From contig NZ_FUWJ01000002.1 of NCBI RefSeq assembly GCF_900167455.1, forward strand, positions 558,305 to 622,304: 64,000 bases of DNA, written 5' to 3'. Within the stretch, counting starts at the first letter, position 1; each line of letters begins with the position of its first letter. The notes below the pieces were generated by a model that was not told the origin of the DNA, did not search any database, and saw nothing but the letters and a program-made list of their open reading frames with translations. The stretch comes from Enhydrobacter aerosaccus (GTDB lineage: Bacteria > Pseudomonadota > Alphaproteobacteria > Reyranellales > Reyranellaceae). Shown here one piece after another: positions 1-7,827 of the stretch. The position numbers were made by a program, and so were the translations under genes.

Positions 1-50
1 CCAAGTAAGCGGTCCTGCGACGGCGGCGTACCCTCCGCATTCCAGCAAGG

Positions 51-190
51 GATCCCTCGCTCCGCTCGGGATGACACTGCCGGGGCGCTCTCATTGCTGT
101 TCGGGGCGTTGCCTCGGGGAATGGCCTTGCCTGCGGCGCATCGACGTCTTCGAATTGCCTGTGGTGTCATCCCGAGCGCAGCGAGGGATC
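51..190. repeat. Inverted pair of a 27-nt extragenic palindromic repeat
   Basis: Positions 51-77 and 164-190 carry the same element in opposite orientation with one mismatch. Its core reads GTCATCCCGAGCG..GCGAGGGATC. A near-identical pair, perfectly inverted, lies at 26684-26759. A more degraded relative, with GGATCCTTCG and GGAGATGACACC segments, may lie at about 209-258. The elements sit outside genes, downstream of gcvPB. This is the behaviour of REP/RIP-type interspersed repeats; no function is visible beyond the potential to fold into a hairpin. Confidence 0.75.
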
Positions 191-312
191 TCGACCTGAC
201 GACGCCAAGGATCCTTCGTTGAAGCGCGGAGCTTACGCCGCCCGACTGGAGATGACACCTGTCTGCCCGGGCCGATGGCGCCCCCGGCCCCCGGAGCCGA
301 GGGCAGCGACGC

Positions 313-1911
313 CTACTCCGCCGCCTGGCGAAGGGGATCGGTGCCGGGCGGGTTGTTGCTGGGGCGCCAGCGCAGGATTGGCTTGCGGGCGGCCAGCGTT
401 TCGTCGAGGCGGCGGCGCGGCGAGAAGCGCGGCGCGGCCTTGAAATCCTCGACGGCGGTACCGCTTCTGGCCCGCTCGGTGAGCGACCGCAGCGCGCCGA
501 TGAACTGGTCGAGATCCTCCTTGGCCTGGCTCTCGGTCGGCTCGATCAGCATTGCGCCATGGACCACCAGCGGGAAGTACATGGTCATCGGGTGATAGCC
601 CTCGTCGATCATCGCCTTGGCGAAATCGAGCGTGCTCACGCCGGTGTCCTTCAGGAAGCTGTCGTCGAACAGGGCCTCGTGCATGCACGGCCCGTCGAAG
701 GCCGGCGTCATGACGTCCTTCAGCGCCGCCATCACATAGTTGGCCGACAGGACCGCGTCCTCCGAGGCCTGCTTCAGCCCGTCGGCGCCGTGGCTCATGA
801 TGTAGGCCAGCGCGCGGCTGAACATGCCCATCTGGCCGTGGAACGCCTTCAGCCGCCCGAACGGCGTGCCGGCAACCGCGGTGCCCTCCTCCGCGACCGT
901 CCACGCGTCCCCGTTCTTCACGATCCAGGGATAGGGCGCGAAGGGCGCCAGCGCCGCCGACAGCACGACCGGGCCCGCACCCGGCCCGCCGCCGCCATGC
1001 GGCGTCGAGAAGGTCTTGTGCAGGTTGATGTGCATGCAGTCGACGCCGAGATCGCCCGGCCGCACGCGGCCGGCGATGGCGTTGAAGTTGGCGCCGTCGC
1101 AATAGAAGTAGGCGCCCGCCTCGTGCACAGCCTTGGCGATCTCGACGATCTCCGATTCGAACAGGCCGCAGGTGTTGGGGTTGGTCAGCATGATCGCCGC
1201 CACCTCGGGACCCAGCGCCGCCTTCAAGGCGGCCAGGTCGACTCGGCCGCGCTCGTTGGCCGGGATCGCCTTGACGGTGAAGCCGAGCGCGGCGGCCGTC
1301 GCGGGATTGGTGCCGTGCGCCGATTCCGGCGCCAGAACGATCTTGCGCTGTGCCCGCTCGCCGCGCGCGTCCAGCGCAGCGGCGATCGCCATCATGCCGC
1401 ACATCTCACCGTGCGCGCCGGCAGCCGGCGACATCGCCACGGCCGGCATCCCGGTCAGGGTCTTGAGCCAGTGCGCCAGCGTGTCGATCAGCTCCAGCGC
1501 GCCCTGCACGGTCGAGATCGGCTGCAGCGGATGCAGATCGCCGATGCCGGCAAGGCGGGCGACCTTCTCGTTGATGCGCGGATTGTGCTTCATCGTGCAC
1601 GAGCCGAGCGGGTAGACGCCCATGTCGATGGCGTAGTTCTTCTGGCTCAGCCGCGTGTAATGCTGGACCACCTGCGGCTCGCTGAGGCCGGGCAAACCGA
1701 TCTCGCCGCCGCGGCGCAGGCCGTTGAGGCGGTCCTTCACCTTGGGCGGCTCCGGCAGGTCGACGCCGCAGCGTCCGGCTTGGCCCATCTCGAAGATCAG
1801 CGGCTCCTCGATCTGGAGCGCGCGGTTACCGGTGAAGGTTTTTGGCGCGGCGGTGGCGTCGGTAACGGCGGTGCCGGCGCGGCCCTGGCTACGGTCGAGC
1901 GACTGGACCAT
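313..1911 (-). CDS. gcvPB: Glycine dehydrogenase (decarboxylating) subunit 2
   Basis: C-terminal half of the split P-protein of the glycine cleavage system. With GcvPA it decarboxylates glycine on PLP and passes the aminomethyl group to the lipoyl arm of GcvH. The 532-residue product has the PLP lysine at about K299 in NLHKTFSTPHGGGGPG, the family hallmark, preceded by the conserved SPAAGAHGE and APESAHGTNPA segments. ATG at 1909-1911 overlaps the gcvPA stop (TGATG), so translation is probably coupled. It is the last gene of the gcvT-gcvH-gcvPA-gcvPB operon. About 15 N-terminal residues look like a non-conserved extension. Confidence 0.96.
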   Translation of the reverse strand: MVQSLDRSQGRAGTAVTDATAAPKTFTGNRALQIEEPLIFEMGQAGRCGVDLPEPPKVKDRLNGLRRGGEIGLPGLSEPQVVQHYTRLSQKNYAIDMGVYPLGSCTMKHNPRINEKVARLAGIGDLHPLQPISTVQGALELIDTLAHWLKTLTGMPAVAMSPAAGAHGEMCGMMAIAAALDARGERAQRKIVLAPESAHGTNPATAAALGFTVKAIPANERGRVDLAALKAALGPEVAAIMLTNPNTCGLFESEIVEIAKAVHEAGAYFYCDGANFNAIAGRVRPGDLGVDCMHINLHKTFSTPHGGGGPGAGPVVLSAALAPFAPYPWIVKNGDAWTVAEEGTAVAGTPFGRLKAFHGQMGMFSRALAYIMSHGADGLKQASEDAVLSANYVMAALKDVMTPAFDGPCMHEALFDDSFLKDTGVSTLDFAKAMIDEGYHPMTMYFPLVVHGAMLIEPTESQAKEDLDQFIGALRSLTERARSGTAVEDFKAAPRFSPRRRLDETLAARKPILRWRPSNNPPGTDPLRQAAE

Positions 1912-3257
1912 CACAGCACCTCCTTGAGGCCGGCGACGAGCGGCGCCATGCCGTGCTCGGTCGCGGTTTCGGTGGCGGCCAGCAGCAGCAGGTTCGCGAC
2001 CGAGGGATCGTCGGGAATGAGCCGCGACACCGGCAGGCCGGCCAGGATGCCCTTGGCCGCCAGCGCCTCGACCACCGGCGCCGCCGGCTTGGGCAGGCGC
2101 ACGGTGAATTCGTTGAAGAAGCTGTCGTTCACCACCGCGACGCCGGGAATGGCGGCGACGCGGTCGGCCAGTTCCGACGCCTTGGCGTGGTTGAGCTCGG
2201 CCAACCGCCGGAATCCCGCCTCGCCCAGCAGCGTCAGGTGGATCGTAAAGGCGAGCGCGCAGAGGCCCGCATTGGTGCAGATGTTGGAGGTCGCCTTCTC
2301 GCGCCGGATATGCTGCTCGCGCGTGCTGAGCGTCAGCACGAATCCGCGCTTGCCGTCGGCATCGACCGTCTCGCCGACGAGGCGTCCCGGCATCTGGCGC
2401 ATGTACTTCTCGCGGGTGGCGAACAGGCCGACATAGGGGCCGCCGAAGCCGAGCCCGTTGCCGATCGACTGGCCCTCGCAGACGACGATGTCGGCGCCCA
2501 TCTCGCCCGGCGGCGTGATAAGGCCGAGCGACACCACTTCCGTCACCACCACGATCAGCAGCGCGCCGGCGGCGTGGCACGCTTCCGCAAGCTTGGTGAA
2601 ATCGCGCACATGGCCGAAGAAGCTCGGATTCTGCACCACGACGCAGGAGGTCTCCTTGTCGATCGCGGCGATCAGATCCTCGAAACCGTCGACATCCGTC
2701 TTGGCGACGACGGCGTTGAACCCTTCCCAACGGGCCGTGGTCTGGATGACGCCGCGATACTGCGGATGCAGCCCGCCCGAGATCAGCGCCTTGTGGCGGC
2801 GGGTCACGCGGTTGGCCATCAGCACCGCCTCGGACGTGCCGGTCGAGCCGTCGTACATCGAGGCGTTGGCCACTTCCATGCCGGTGAGCAGCGTCACCTG
2901 GGTCTGGAACTCGAACAGGTATTGCAGCGTGCCCTGGGTGATCTCGGGCTGATACGGCGTGTAGGAGGTGAGGAACTCGCCGCGCTGGATCATGTAGTCG
3001 ACGGTCGACGGCACATGATGGCGATAAGCCCCGGCGCCGATGAAGAAGGGCGCGTTGGCCGGCGACACGTTCTTCGCCGCGAAGGCCTGGAAGGCGCGCT
3101 CGACCTCGAGTTCGCCCTGATGATCCGGCAGGCCAGCCACCTTGCCGGGAAGCCGCGCCGACGCGGGCACGTCACGGAACAGCTCATCGACCGATTTGGC
3201 GCCGATCACCCGCAGCATCTCGCGGCGGTCGGCGTCGGTCAGGGGGAGGTAGCGCAT
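1911..3257 (-). CDS. gcvPA: Glycine dehydrogenase (decarboxylating) subunit 1
   Basis: N-terminal half of the split P-protein, 448 residues, the usual length for GcvPA. It begins [15 protein letters not shown], typical of the family, and contains the conserved [13 protein letters not shown] and [23 protein letters not shown] segments near residues 80-130. ATG at 3255-3257 is preceded by GGAGCC. The gene is separated from gcvH by 133 nt holding two palindromes (3283-3355), an unusual gap in an otherwise tight operon. Its stop overlaps the gcvPB start. Confidence 0.96.
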   Translation of the reverse strand: MRYLPLTDADRREMLRVIGAKSVDELFRDVPASARLPGKVAGLPDHQGELEVERAFQAFAAKNVSPANAPFFIGAGAYRHHVPSTVDYMIQRGEFLTSYTPYQPEITQGTLQYLFEFQTQVTLLTGMEVANASMYDGSTGTSEAVLMANRVTRRHKALISGGLHPQYRGVIQTTARWEGFNAVVAKTDVDGFEDLIAAIDKETSCVVVQNPSFFGHVRDFTKLAEACHAAGALLIVVVTEVVSLGLITPPGEMGADIVVCEGQSIGNGLGFGGPYVGLFATREKYMRQMPGRLVGETVDADGKRGFVLTLSTREQHIRREKATSNICTNAGLCALAFTIHLTLLGEAGFRRLAELNHAKASELADRVAAIPGVAVVNDSFFNEFTVRLPKPAAPVVEALAAKGILAGLPVSRLIPDDPSVANLLLLAATETATEHGMAPLVAGLKEVL

Positions 3258-3282
3258 GGAGGCTCCTACAAAGCTCTTTGCT

Positions 3283-3355
3283 GGGCGCGCGCCACTCCAG
3301 TGGCGCGATCATCTTTGCTTCTCGACCACGACGCGCGACTGAAGTCGCGCGCCCC
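3283..3355. repeat. Bipartite GC-rich palindrome between gcvH and gcvPA
   Basis: Two short palindromes face each other. The first has GCGCCACT-CC-AGTGGCGC (3290-3307 region) and the second CGCGCGACT-GA-AGTCGCGCG (3332-3352). Their outer parts (GGGCGCGCGC and GCGCGCCCC) are also mutually complementary, so the whole 73 nt can fold into one long structure. It lies in the only large gap of the gcv operon. Probably an extragenic palindromic repeat; it could also change mRNA stability or expression of gcvPAB relative to gcvTH. Confidence 0.6.
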
Positions 3356-3390
3356 CAGCCATGATGCGAACCACAACGAACGAATCATGA

Positions 3391-3765
3391 CTAACCCAGG
3401 CTCTTCACAAAGGCCTCGTAGCCGGCCTCGTCCATCAGGCCGTCCAGTTCGGACTTGTCCGAGAGTTTCAGCTTGAAGAACCAGCCCTTGCCGGTCGGCT
3501 CGGCATTGACGTCGCCCGGCGCATCGGCCAGCGCAGCGTTGCCCTCGACGACCTCGCCCGAAACCGGCGCGTAGATATCGGACGCCGCCTTCACCGATTC
3601 GACCACGGCAACCGATTCGCCCTTGGCGACCTTGCGACCCACCGCCGGCACCTCGACGAACACGACGTCGCCGAGCTGTTCCTGCGCATATTGAGTGATG
3701 CCGATGGTACCGACATCGCCCTCGACGCGGATCCACTCGTGCTCGTTCGTGTACTTCATGCTCAT
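3391..3765 (-). CDS. gcvH: Glycine cleavage system H protein
   Basis: Lipoyl carrier of the glycine cleavage complex, 124 residues, of normal length. The lipoylation lysine is K59 in [10 protein letters not shown], and the fold-typical TNEHEW and [12 protein letters not shown] segments are present. It starts 12 nt after the gcvT stop. The first ATG (3763-3765) has GGGGAG six bases upstream and is preferred over the second ATG two codons later. GcvH shuttles the aminomethyl group between GcvP and GcvT and is reoxidised by lipoamide dehydrogenase, which is not encoded here. Confidence 0.97.
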   Translation of the reverse strand: MSMKYTNEHEWIRVEGDVGTIGITQYAQEQLGDVVFVEVPAVGRKVAKGESVAVVESVKAASDIYAPVSGEVVEGNAALADAPGDVNAEPTGKGWFFKLKLSDKSELDGLMDEAGYEAFVKSLG

Positions 3766-3777
3766 CGGAAGCTCCCC

Positions 3778-4899
3778 TTATCCCCGGTGGTAGGCGTGTT
3801 TGACGAAAGGCATCGGCACGATCTCAGCCGGCACGGGCTTGCCGCGCACCAGGAGATCGACCTTGGTGCCATTGGCGGCGTGAGCGCGCTCGACGTAGCC
3901 CATGGCGACGGCACGCCCGAGCGTCGGCGCGAAGCCGCCCGACGTGACCTTGCCGACGACCTTGCCACCGATGACGATCTCGCTGCCTTCGCGGGCGATC
4001 GCCTTGCCATCCGGCAGCAGGCCGACCCGCTTGCGCGGGGCGCCCTCGGCGATCTGCTTCTGGATCACCGCGGCGCCCGGGAAGCCGCCGTTCGCGCGGC
4101 GCTCCTTGCCGATGCTCCACAGCAGGCCGGCTTCGATCGGCGTGGTGGTGGTGTCGATGTCGTGGCCATAGAGGCAGAGCCCGGCCTCGAGACGCAGCGA
4201 GTCGCGGGCGCCGAGCCCGATCGGCTTCACTTCCGGCTGGGCCAGCAGCTTGCGCGCGATCGCGTCGGTCGCGTCGGCCGGCGTCGAGATCTCGTAGCCG
4301 TCGCCGCCGGTATAGCCCGAACGGGTGACGTAGCATTCGGCGCCGTCGATCACGACGTAGGTGCCGGTCATGAATTTCATGGTGGCGACCGAGGGCGCGA
4401 GCCGCGCCAGCGCCTGCGCCGCCTGCGGCCCCTGCAGCGCGAGCAGGCCACGCGCGAACATCGGCTCGATCTCGCAAGTCGCGGACAGATGCTTCTGGAT
4501 GTGGGCCAGATCGGCATCCTTGCAGGCAGCGTTGATAACCAGCAGCAGGTGATCGCCCGTGCTGGTGACCATCAGGTCGTCAAGGATGCCGCCGCTCTCG
4601 TTGGTGAATTGCGTGTAGCGCTGCTGACCAGGCTGCAAGCCGGCAATGTCGCCGGGAACCAGCGTTTCCAGCGCCTTGGCCGCGTTGTGGCCCGGCTTGG
4701 CGGTGAGCCGCACCTGCCCCATGTGCGAGACATCGAACAGGCCGGCCGCGGTGCGGGTCTGCGCATGTTCGGCCAGGATGCCGGTGGGGTACTGGACCGG
4801 CATTTCATAGCCGGCAAACGGCACGATGCGCGCGCCGAGTTCGCGGTGAAGCTCGTAAAGCGGAGTGCGCTTGAGGGGGCCGCCAGCAGGATCGCTCAA
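3778..4899 (-). CDS. gcvT: Aminomethyltransferase (glycine cleavage T protein)
   Basis: Transfers the methylene group from aminomethyl-lipoyl-GcvH to tetrahydrofolate, releasing ammonia. The open frame reaches 4935, but I place the start at TTG 4897-4899. It follows GGAG by six bases and gives a 373-residue protein beginning LSDPAGGPLKRTPLY, where family members usually begin. The GcvT core is intact (VPFAGYEMPVQYP, GLFDVSHMGQ, RSGYTGGDGYE). It is the first gene of the operon and sits directly behind the tandem glycine riboswitch; the non-ATG start would lower basal translation. Confidence 0.93.
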   Translation of the reverse strand: MSDPAGGPLKRTPLYELHRELGARIVPFAGYEMPVQYPTGILAEHAQTRTAAGLFDVSHMGQVRLTAKPGHNAAKALETLVPGDIAGLQPGQQRYTQFTNESGGILDDLMVTSTGDHLLLVINAACKDADLAHIQKHLSATCEIEPMFARGLLALQGPQAAQALARLAPSVATMKFMTGTYVVIDGAECYVTRSGYTGGDGYEISTPADATDAIARKLLAQPEVKPIGLGARDSLRLEAGLCLYGHDIDTTTTPIEAGLLWSIGKERRANGGFPGAAVIQKQIAEGAPRKRVGLLPDGKAIAREGSEIVIGGKVVGKVTSGGFAPTLGRAVAMGYVERAHAANGTKVDLLVRGKPVPAEIVPMPFVKHAYHRG

Positions 4900-4944
4900 A
4901 GAAGTCTCCGTCAGAGTCGCGTTTGCCCGACGCAATCATCGCGC

Positions 4945-5160
4945 CGTCGCGACCCCCTCTGTCCGGAGACCTGAAAGATTCGGCCGTCACACCGCCGTCG
5001 GCGATCGGACCTTACTTCGTCGGTGGGTGTCCGCCGTCGCCGGCGCACACCGCTTTCCAGAGACCCATCCTCCTGCGGTCCGTTTGCCTGAGAGTTTCCG
5101 GGGCCGGTTGCTCCTTCGGCGCCGCCTTCAAGAGGCGGTCTCTCCCACAGGGATCGTCTG
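4945..5160 (-). ncRNA. Tandem glycine riboswitch upstream of gcvT
   Basis: Read on the minus strand, the first aptamer starts with GGGAGAGACC (rc of 5137-5146), followed by GGCGCCGAAGGAGCAACC and GGAAACTCTCAGGCAAA, the textbook glycine-aptamer signature. About 45 nt later a second aptamer shows CACCGACGAAGTAAG, AATCTTTCAGGT and CGGACAGAGGGGG (ending near 4953). The latter is the usual 3' end of the second aptamer. Cooperative glycine binding by such tandem aptamers switches on gcv expression. The short distance (about 50 nt) from the second aptamer to the gcvT start suggests control close to the ribosome binding site, but the expression platform cannot be resolved by eye. Confidence 0.93.
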
Positions 5161-5235
5161 GGTGGCCGAACATAGGCAGGCCGCCCCGAGCCGTCCACGG
5201 GGAAATCATGGTCTTTGCCGGACCCGATCGAGATC

Positions 5236-6591
5236 TCAGCTTTCCCGCGCCAGCGCCGTGAAGGCCGCCCGGAACGCATCGGGCGAGCCGGCCAGGCCGG
5301 TCTCGGCAAAAATCTCGGCGGTCAGCGACTGGATCGAGGCTTCGTCGACCTTGACCCCATTGTCCTGCAGGAACCGGCGGGCCGCGGCCACAGCCTCGTC
5401 CATCGCGCCACCCTTCTTGTAGAGGCCGTAGAAGTCGGGGTGCCCACCGCGACCCAGCGCCTCGGCGATCACATCGGTGAAATTCACGACCTTCACCGGA
5501 TAGACCGCCTCGGCGCCGGCGAGTGCGCGATGGCAGGAATGGTACATGGTGACGATGGTGTCGGCACCGGCCGCAACGGCACCTTCGACGAGCGCGCGAT
5601 GGATCGCCGCCTCGCGCTCCTTGTACTTGGCCGCCTGCCCGCCACAGGCATAGGAGAAGCTGGAGTCCTGCGGCAGGTCGAGCAGTTCGAGGTTCGGCAC
5701 CGCCGACAGCAGCGCCCGCATGCTCTCGAGCGTCGCGCCGATACCCAGATGTTCATGGATCACGACGCGCCGCCGCGGCTGGTCCGGCTTGAAGCGCGCC
5801 TTCAGCGCATCGAGGTTGGCGGCCAGGAACTCGCTGACATGGCCGAGGTCGAACGAAGGCGGTTCGACGTCCTGTTCCAGTTCGCCGAAATTCTTGGTGC
5901 AGGTCGGACACCAGGTCAGCACGCGCGCCGCGCCGGACTGGCCGAAGCGCTGGAAGGTGCGATGGCCGATGCGCTCGTAGGTCGGGAGATCGGCCTCCAG
6001 AAACTGATAGACGCCACAGCAATGCGCCGTGCCGCCGACAACGTCGAAGTCGAGGTCCAGCGCCTCGAGGATATCCATCACGTTCAGCACGATGTGCGGC
6101 GTGCGCAGGACATTGCAGCCGGTATAGAAAAGCACGTCGGCCTTGCGCTTCTCGGCGGGCGCCAGGATTCGGTGCAGCGTCTCGGACGGCAACTGCATGC
6201 TGGCGAGCAGCCGCACCGACTGGGCCATATGGCGAAACCGATTGGCGGCGGCGGCCGCATTTTCCGGCGCAGCGCGCACGGCCTGTGTCGCCTTGAGCTT
6301 GGCGATGCTGATCCATTGCCGGACGTTGATGCCTTCGGGACAGGCGGCGCTGCAGCGCGCGCTGCCATCACAGGCGTTCAGCCAGGCTTGCAGCGACTCA
6401 GGCGCGTCGGAGCCGGCGCGGGTCAGCGCCGATAGCTCGGCGACGCGGGTCTTGGCCGCGCTGGCATCGAGCCCGATCTCGCGCGCGGTGGGACACACGT
6501 CGAAGCAGGTGCCGCAACCCGTGCAGCGATCCGCTGCCTGTCGAGCCAGGGTCTCGAGCCGGTCCGCATAAGCGCTCACAAGAGCCTCCAA
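5236..6591 (-). CDS. (Fe-S)-binding oxidoreductase subunit with two CCG domains
   Basis: A 451-residue protein of the GlpC/HdrD type. An N-terminal ferredoxin-like part holds C23, C26, C29 and C33 (CTGCGTCFDVC) and a second cluster with C74, C80 and C84 (C-x5-C-x3-CP, a variant spacing). Two cysteine-rich CCG modules follow: FYTGCNV / AHCCGVY / CPTCTKN, and a second with SYACGGQ / YHSCHR. Such proteins pass electrons between a flavoprotein dehydrogenase and quinone or a disulfide, but no flavin partner is adjacent, so the substrate is unknown. It ends just upstream of the glycine riboswitch on the same strand and should be a separate unit. Confidence 0.82.
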   Translation of the reverse strand: MEALVSAYADRLETLARQAADRCTGCGTCFDVCPTAREIGLDASAAKTRVAELSALTRAGSDAPESLQAWLNACDGSARCSAACPEGINVRQWISIAKLKATQAVRAAPENAAAAANRFRHMAQSVRLLASMQLPSETLHRILAPAEKRKADVLFYTGCNVLRTPHIVLNVMDILEALDLDFDVVGGTAHCCGVYQFLEADLPTYERIGHRTFQRFGQSGAARVLTWCPTCTKNFGELEQDVEPPSFDLGHVSEFLAANLDALKARFKPDQPRRRVVIHEHLGIGATLESMRALLSAVPNLELLDLPQDSSFSYACGGQAAKYKEREAAIHRALVEGAVAAGADTIVTMYHSCHRALAGAEAVYPVKVVNFTDVIAEALGRGGHPDFYGLYKKGGAMDEAVAAARRFLQDNGVKVDEASIQSLTAEIFAETGLAGSPDAFRAAFTALARES

Positions 6592-6783
6592 GGTGCAAAA
6601 ACCCCGTCGCGATGGAGCGTCGAGGCCGAACTCAAGTCAAGCGAGCCATCGCAGGGCGGACCTGCAAAATTTCTCGGAGCTGGGGCGCGGCATGCGGGCC
6701 GTTGCATTGCCGGCGGGCATCGGAGATATGTGCATCCACACGAACAACGACGGGCAATAGACCCGCTTCGGGAGTAAACGACG

Positions 6784-7809
6784 ATGACGATCCGCTTGCC
6801 GCGCCGACGCCTTCTTGCCACCACGCTTGCCGGCGCCGCCGCGGTCCCGCTGGTGGCGATCCGCACCCGGCCCGCCAATGCCGCCGAGTTCAGCTACAAA
6901 TACGCCAACAACTCGCCGGTGACGCATCCGCTGACCATCCGCACCACGGAAGCGGCGGCCCGCATCAAGGAGAAGACCGGCGGCCAAGTCGAGATCCAGG
7001 TGTTCCCCAACAACCAGCTCGGCTCCGACACCGACATGCTGAGCCAGCTGCGCTCGGGCGCGCTGGAGTTCTTCACCCTGTCGGGTCTGATCCTGTCGAC
7101 GCTGGTTCCAGTCGCCTCCATCAACGGCGTGGGCTTCGCCTTCAAGGATTACGGCCAAGTGTGGCCGACCATGGACGGCGCGCTGGGCACGCTGGTGCGC
7201 GGCGAGATCGCCAAGCGCGGTCTCTACGCCTTCGCCAAGATGTACGACAACGGCTATCGCCAGATCACGAGCTCGACCAAGCCGATCAAGACGCCCGAGG
7301 ACCTCTCCGGCTTCAAGATCCGTGTGCCGGCCAGCCCGCTCTGGACCAGCCTGTTCAAGGCCTTCGGCGCTTCGCCCACCACGATCAACTTCAATGAGGT
7401 CTATTCGGCGCTGCAGACCCACGTCGTCGACGGCCAGGAGAACCCGCTGGCCCTGATCGACACCGCCAAGCTCTACGAGGTCCAGAAGTACGTCGCCATC
7501 ACCAACCACATGTGGGACGGCTTCTGGTTCCTGGCCAACAAGCGCGCCTTCGAGGCGATGCCGCAGAAGCTGCGGGACATCGTCGAGGCCGAGTTCAACG
7601 CCTCGGCGCTGGCCGAGCGCGAGGACCTCGCCAAGATGAACAACACCGTGGCCGACACGCTGAAGGCCAAGGGACTGCAGTTCGTCGATACCGACGCCAC
7701 AGCGTTCCGCGCCGCCCTGAAGAAGGCGGGCTTCTACGAGGAGTGGAAGGGCAAGTTCGGCCCCGAAGCCTGGGGCACGCTGGAGAAGGCGGTCGGAAGC
7801 CTGGCCTGA
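6784..7809 (+). CDS. TRAP transporter periplasmic substrate-binding protein (DctP family)
   Basis: A 341-residue extracytoplasmic solute receptor with a twin-arginine-like signal (RRRLLATTLAGAAAVPL) and a probable cleavage after PANA. The mature part has the DctP features: PLTIRTTEAAARIKEKTGG, the FPNNQLGSDTDMLSQLRSG segment and KIRVPASPLW with the arginine that usually binds the substrate carboxylate. It lies 18 nt ahead of its fused permease. TRAP systems use an ion gradient to import mainly organic acids; the specific ligand cannot be read from sequence. Confidence 0.92.
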   Translation: MTIRLPRRRLLATTLAGAAAVPLVAIRTRPANAAEFSYKYANNSPVTHPLTIRTTEAAARIKEKTGGQVEIQVFPNNQLGSDTDMLSQLRSGALEFFTLSGLILSTLVPVASINGVGFAFKDYGQVWPTMDGALGTLVRGEIAKRGLYAFAKMYDNGYRQITSSTKPIKTPEDLSGFKIRVPASPLWTSLFKAFGASPTTINFNEVYSALQTHVVDGQENPLALIDTAKLYEVQKYVAITNHMWDGFWFLANKRAFEAMPQKLRDIVEAEFNASALAEREDLAKMNNTVADTLKAKGLQFVDTDATAFRAALKKAGFYEEWKGKFGPEAWGTLEKAVGSLA

Positions 7810-7827
7810 TCGCCACGGTGTCGCGGC

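Noticed and set aside
559..2436. Long plus-strand open frame over gcvPA/gcvPB (625 codons)
   Set aside because: Antisense shadow of GC-rich codons; low-complexity Arg/Ala/Gly/His translation and no family features, whereas the minus strand encodes intact GcvPA and GcvPB.
4805..4990. ATG 4937-4939 as the gcvT start
   Set aside because: It is in a different frame from the GcvT protein; the TTG at 4899 is in frame with a proper ribosome binding site.
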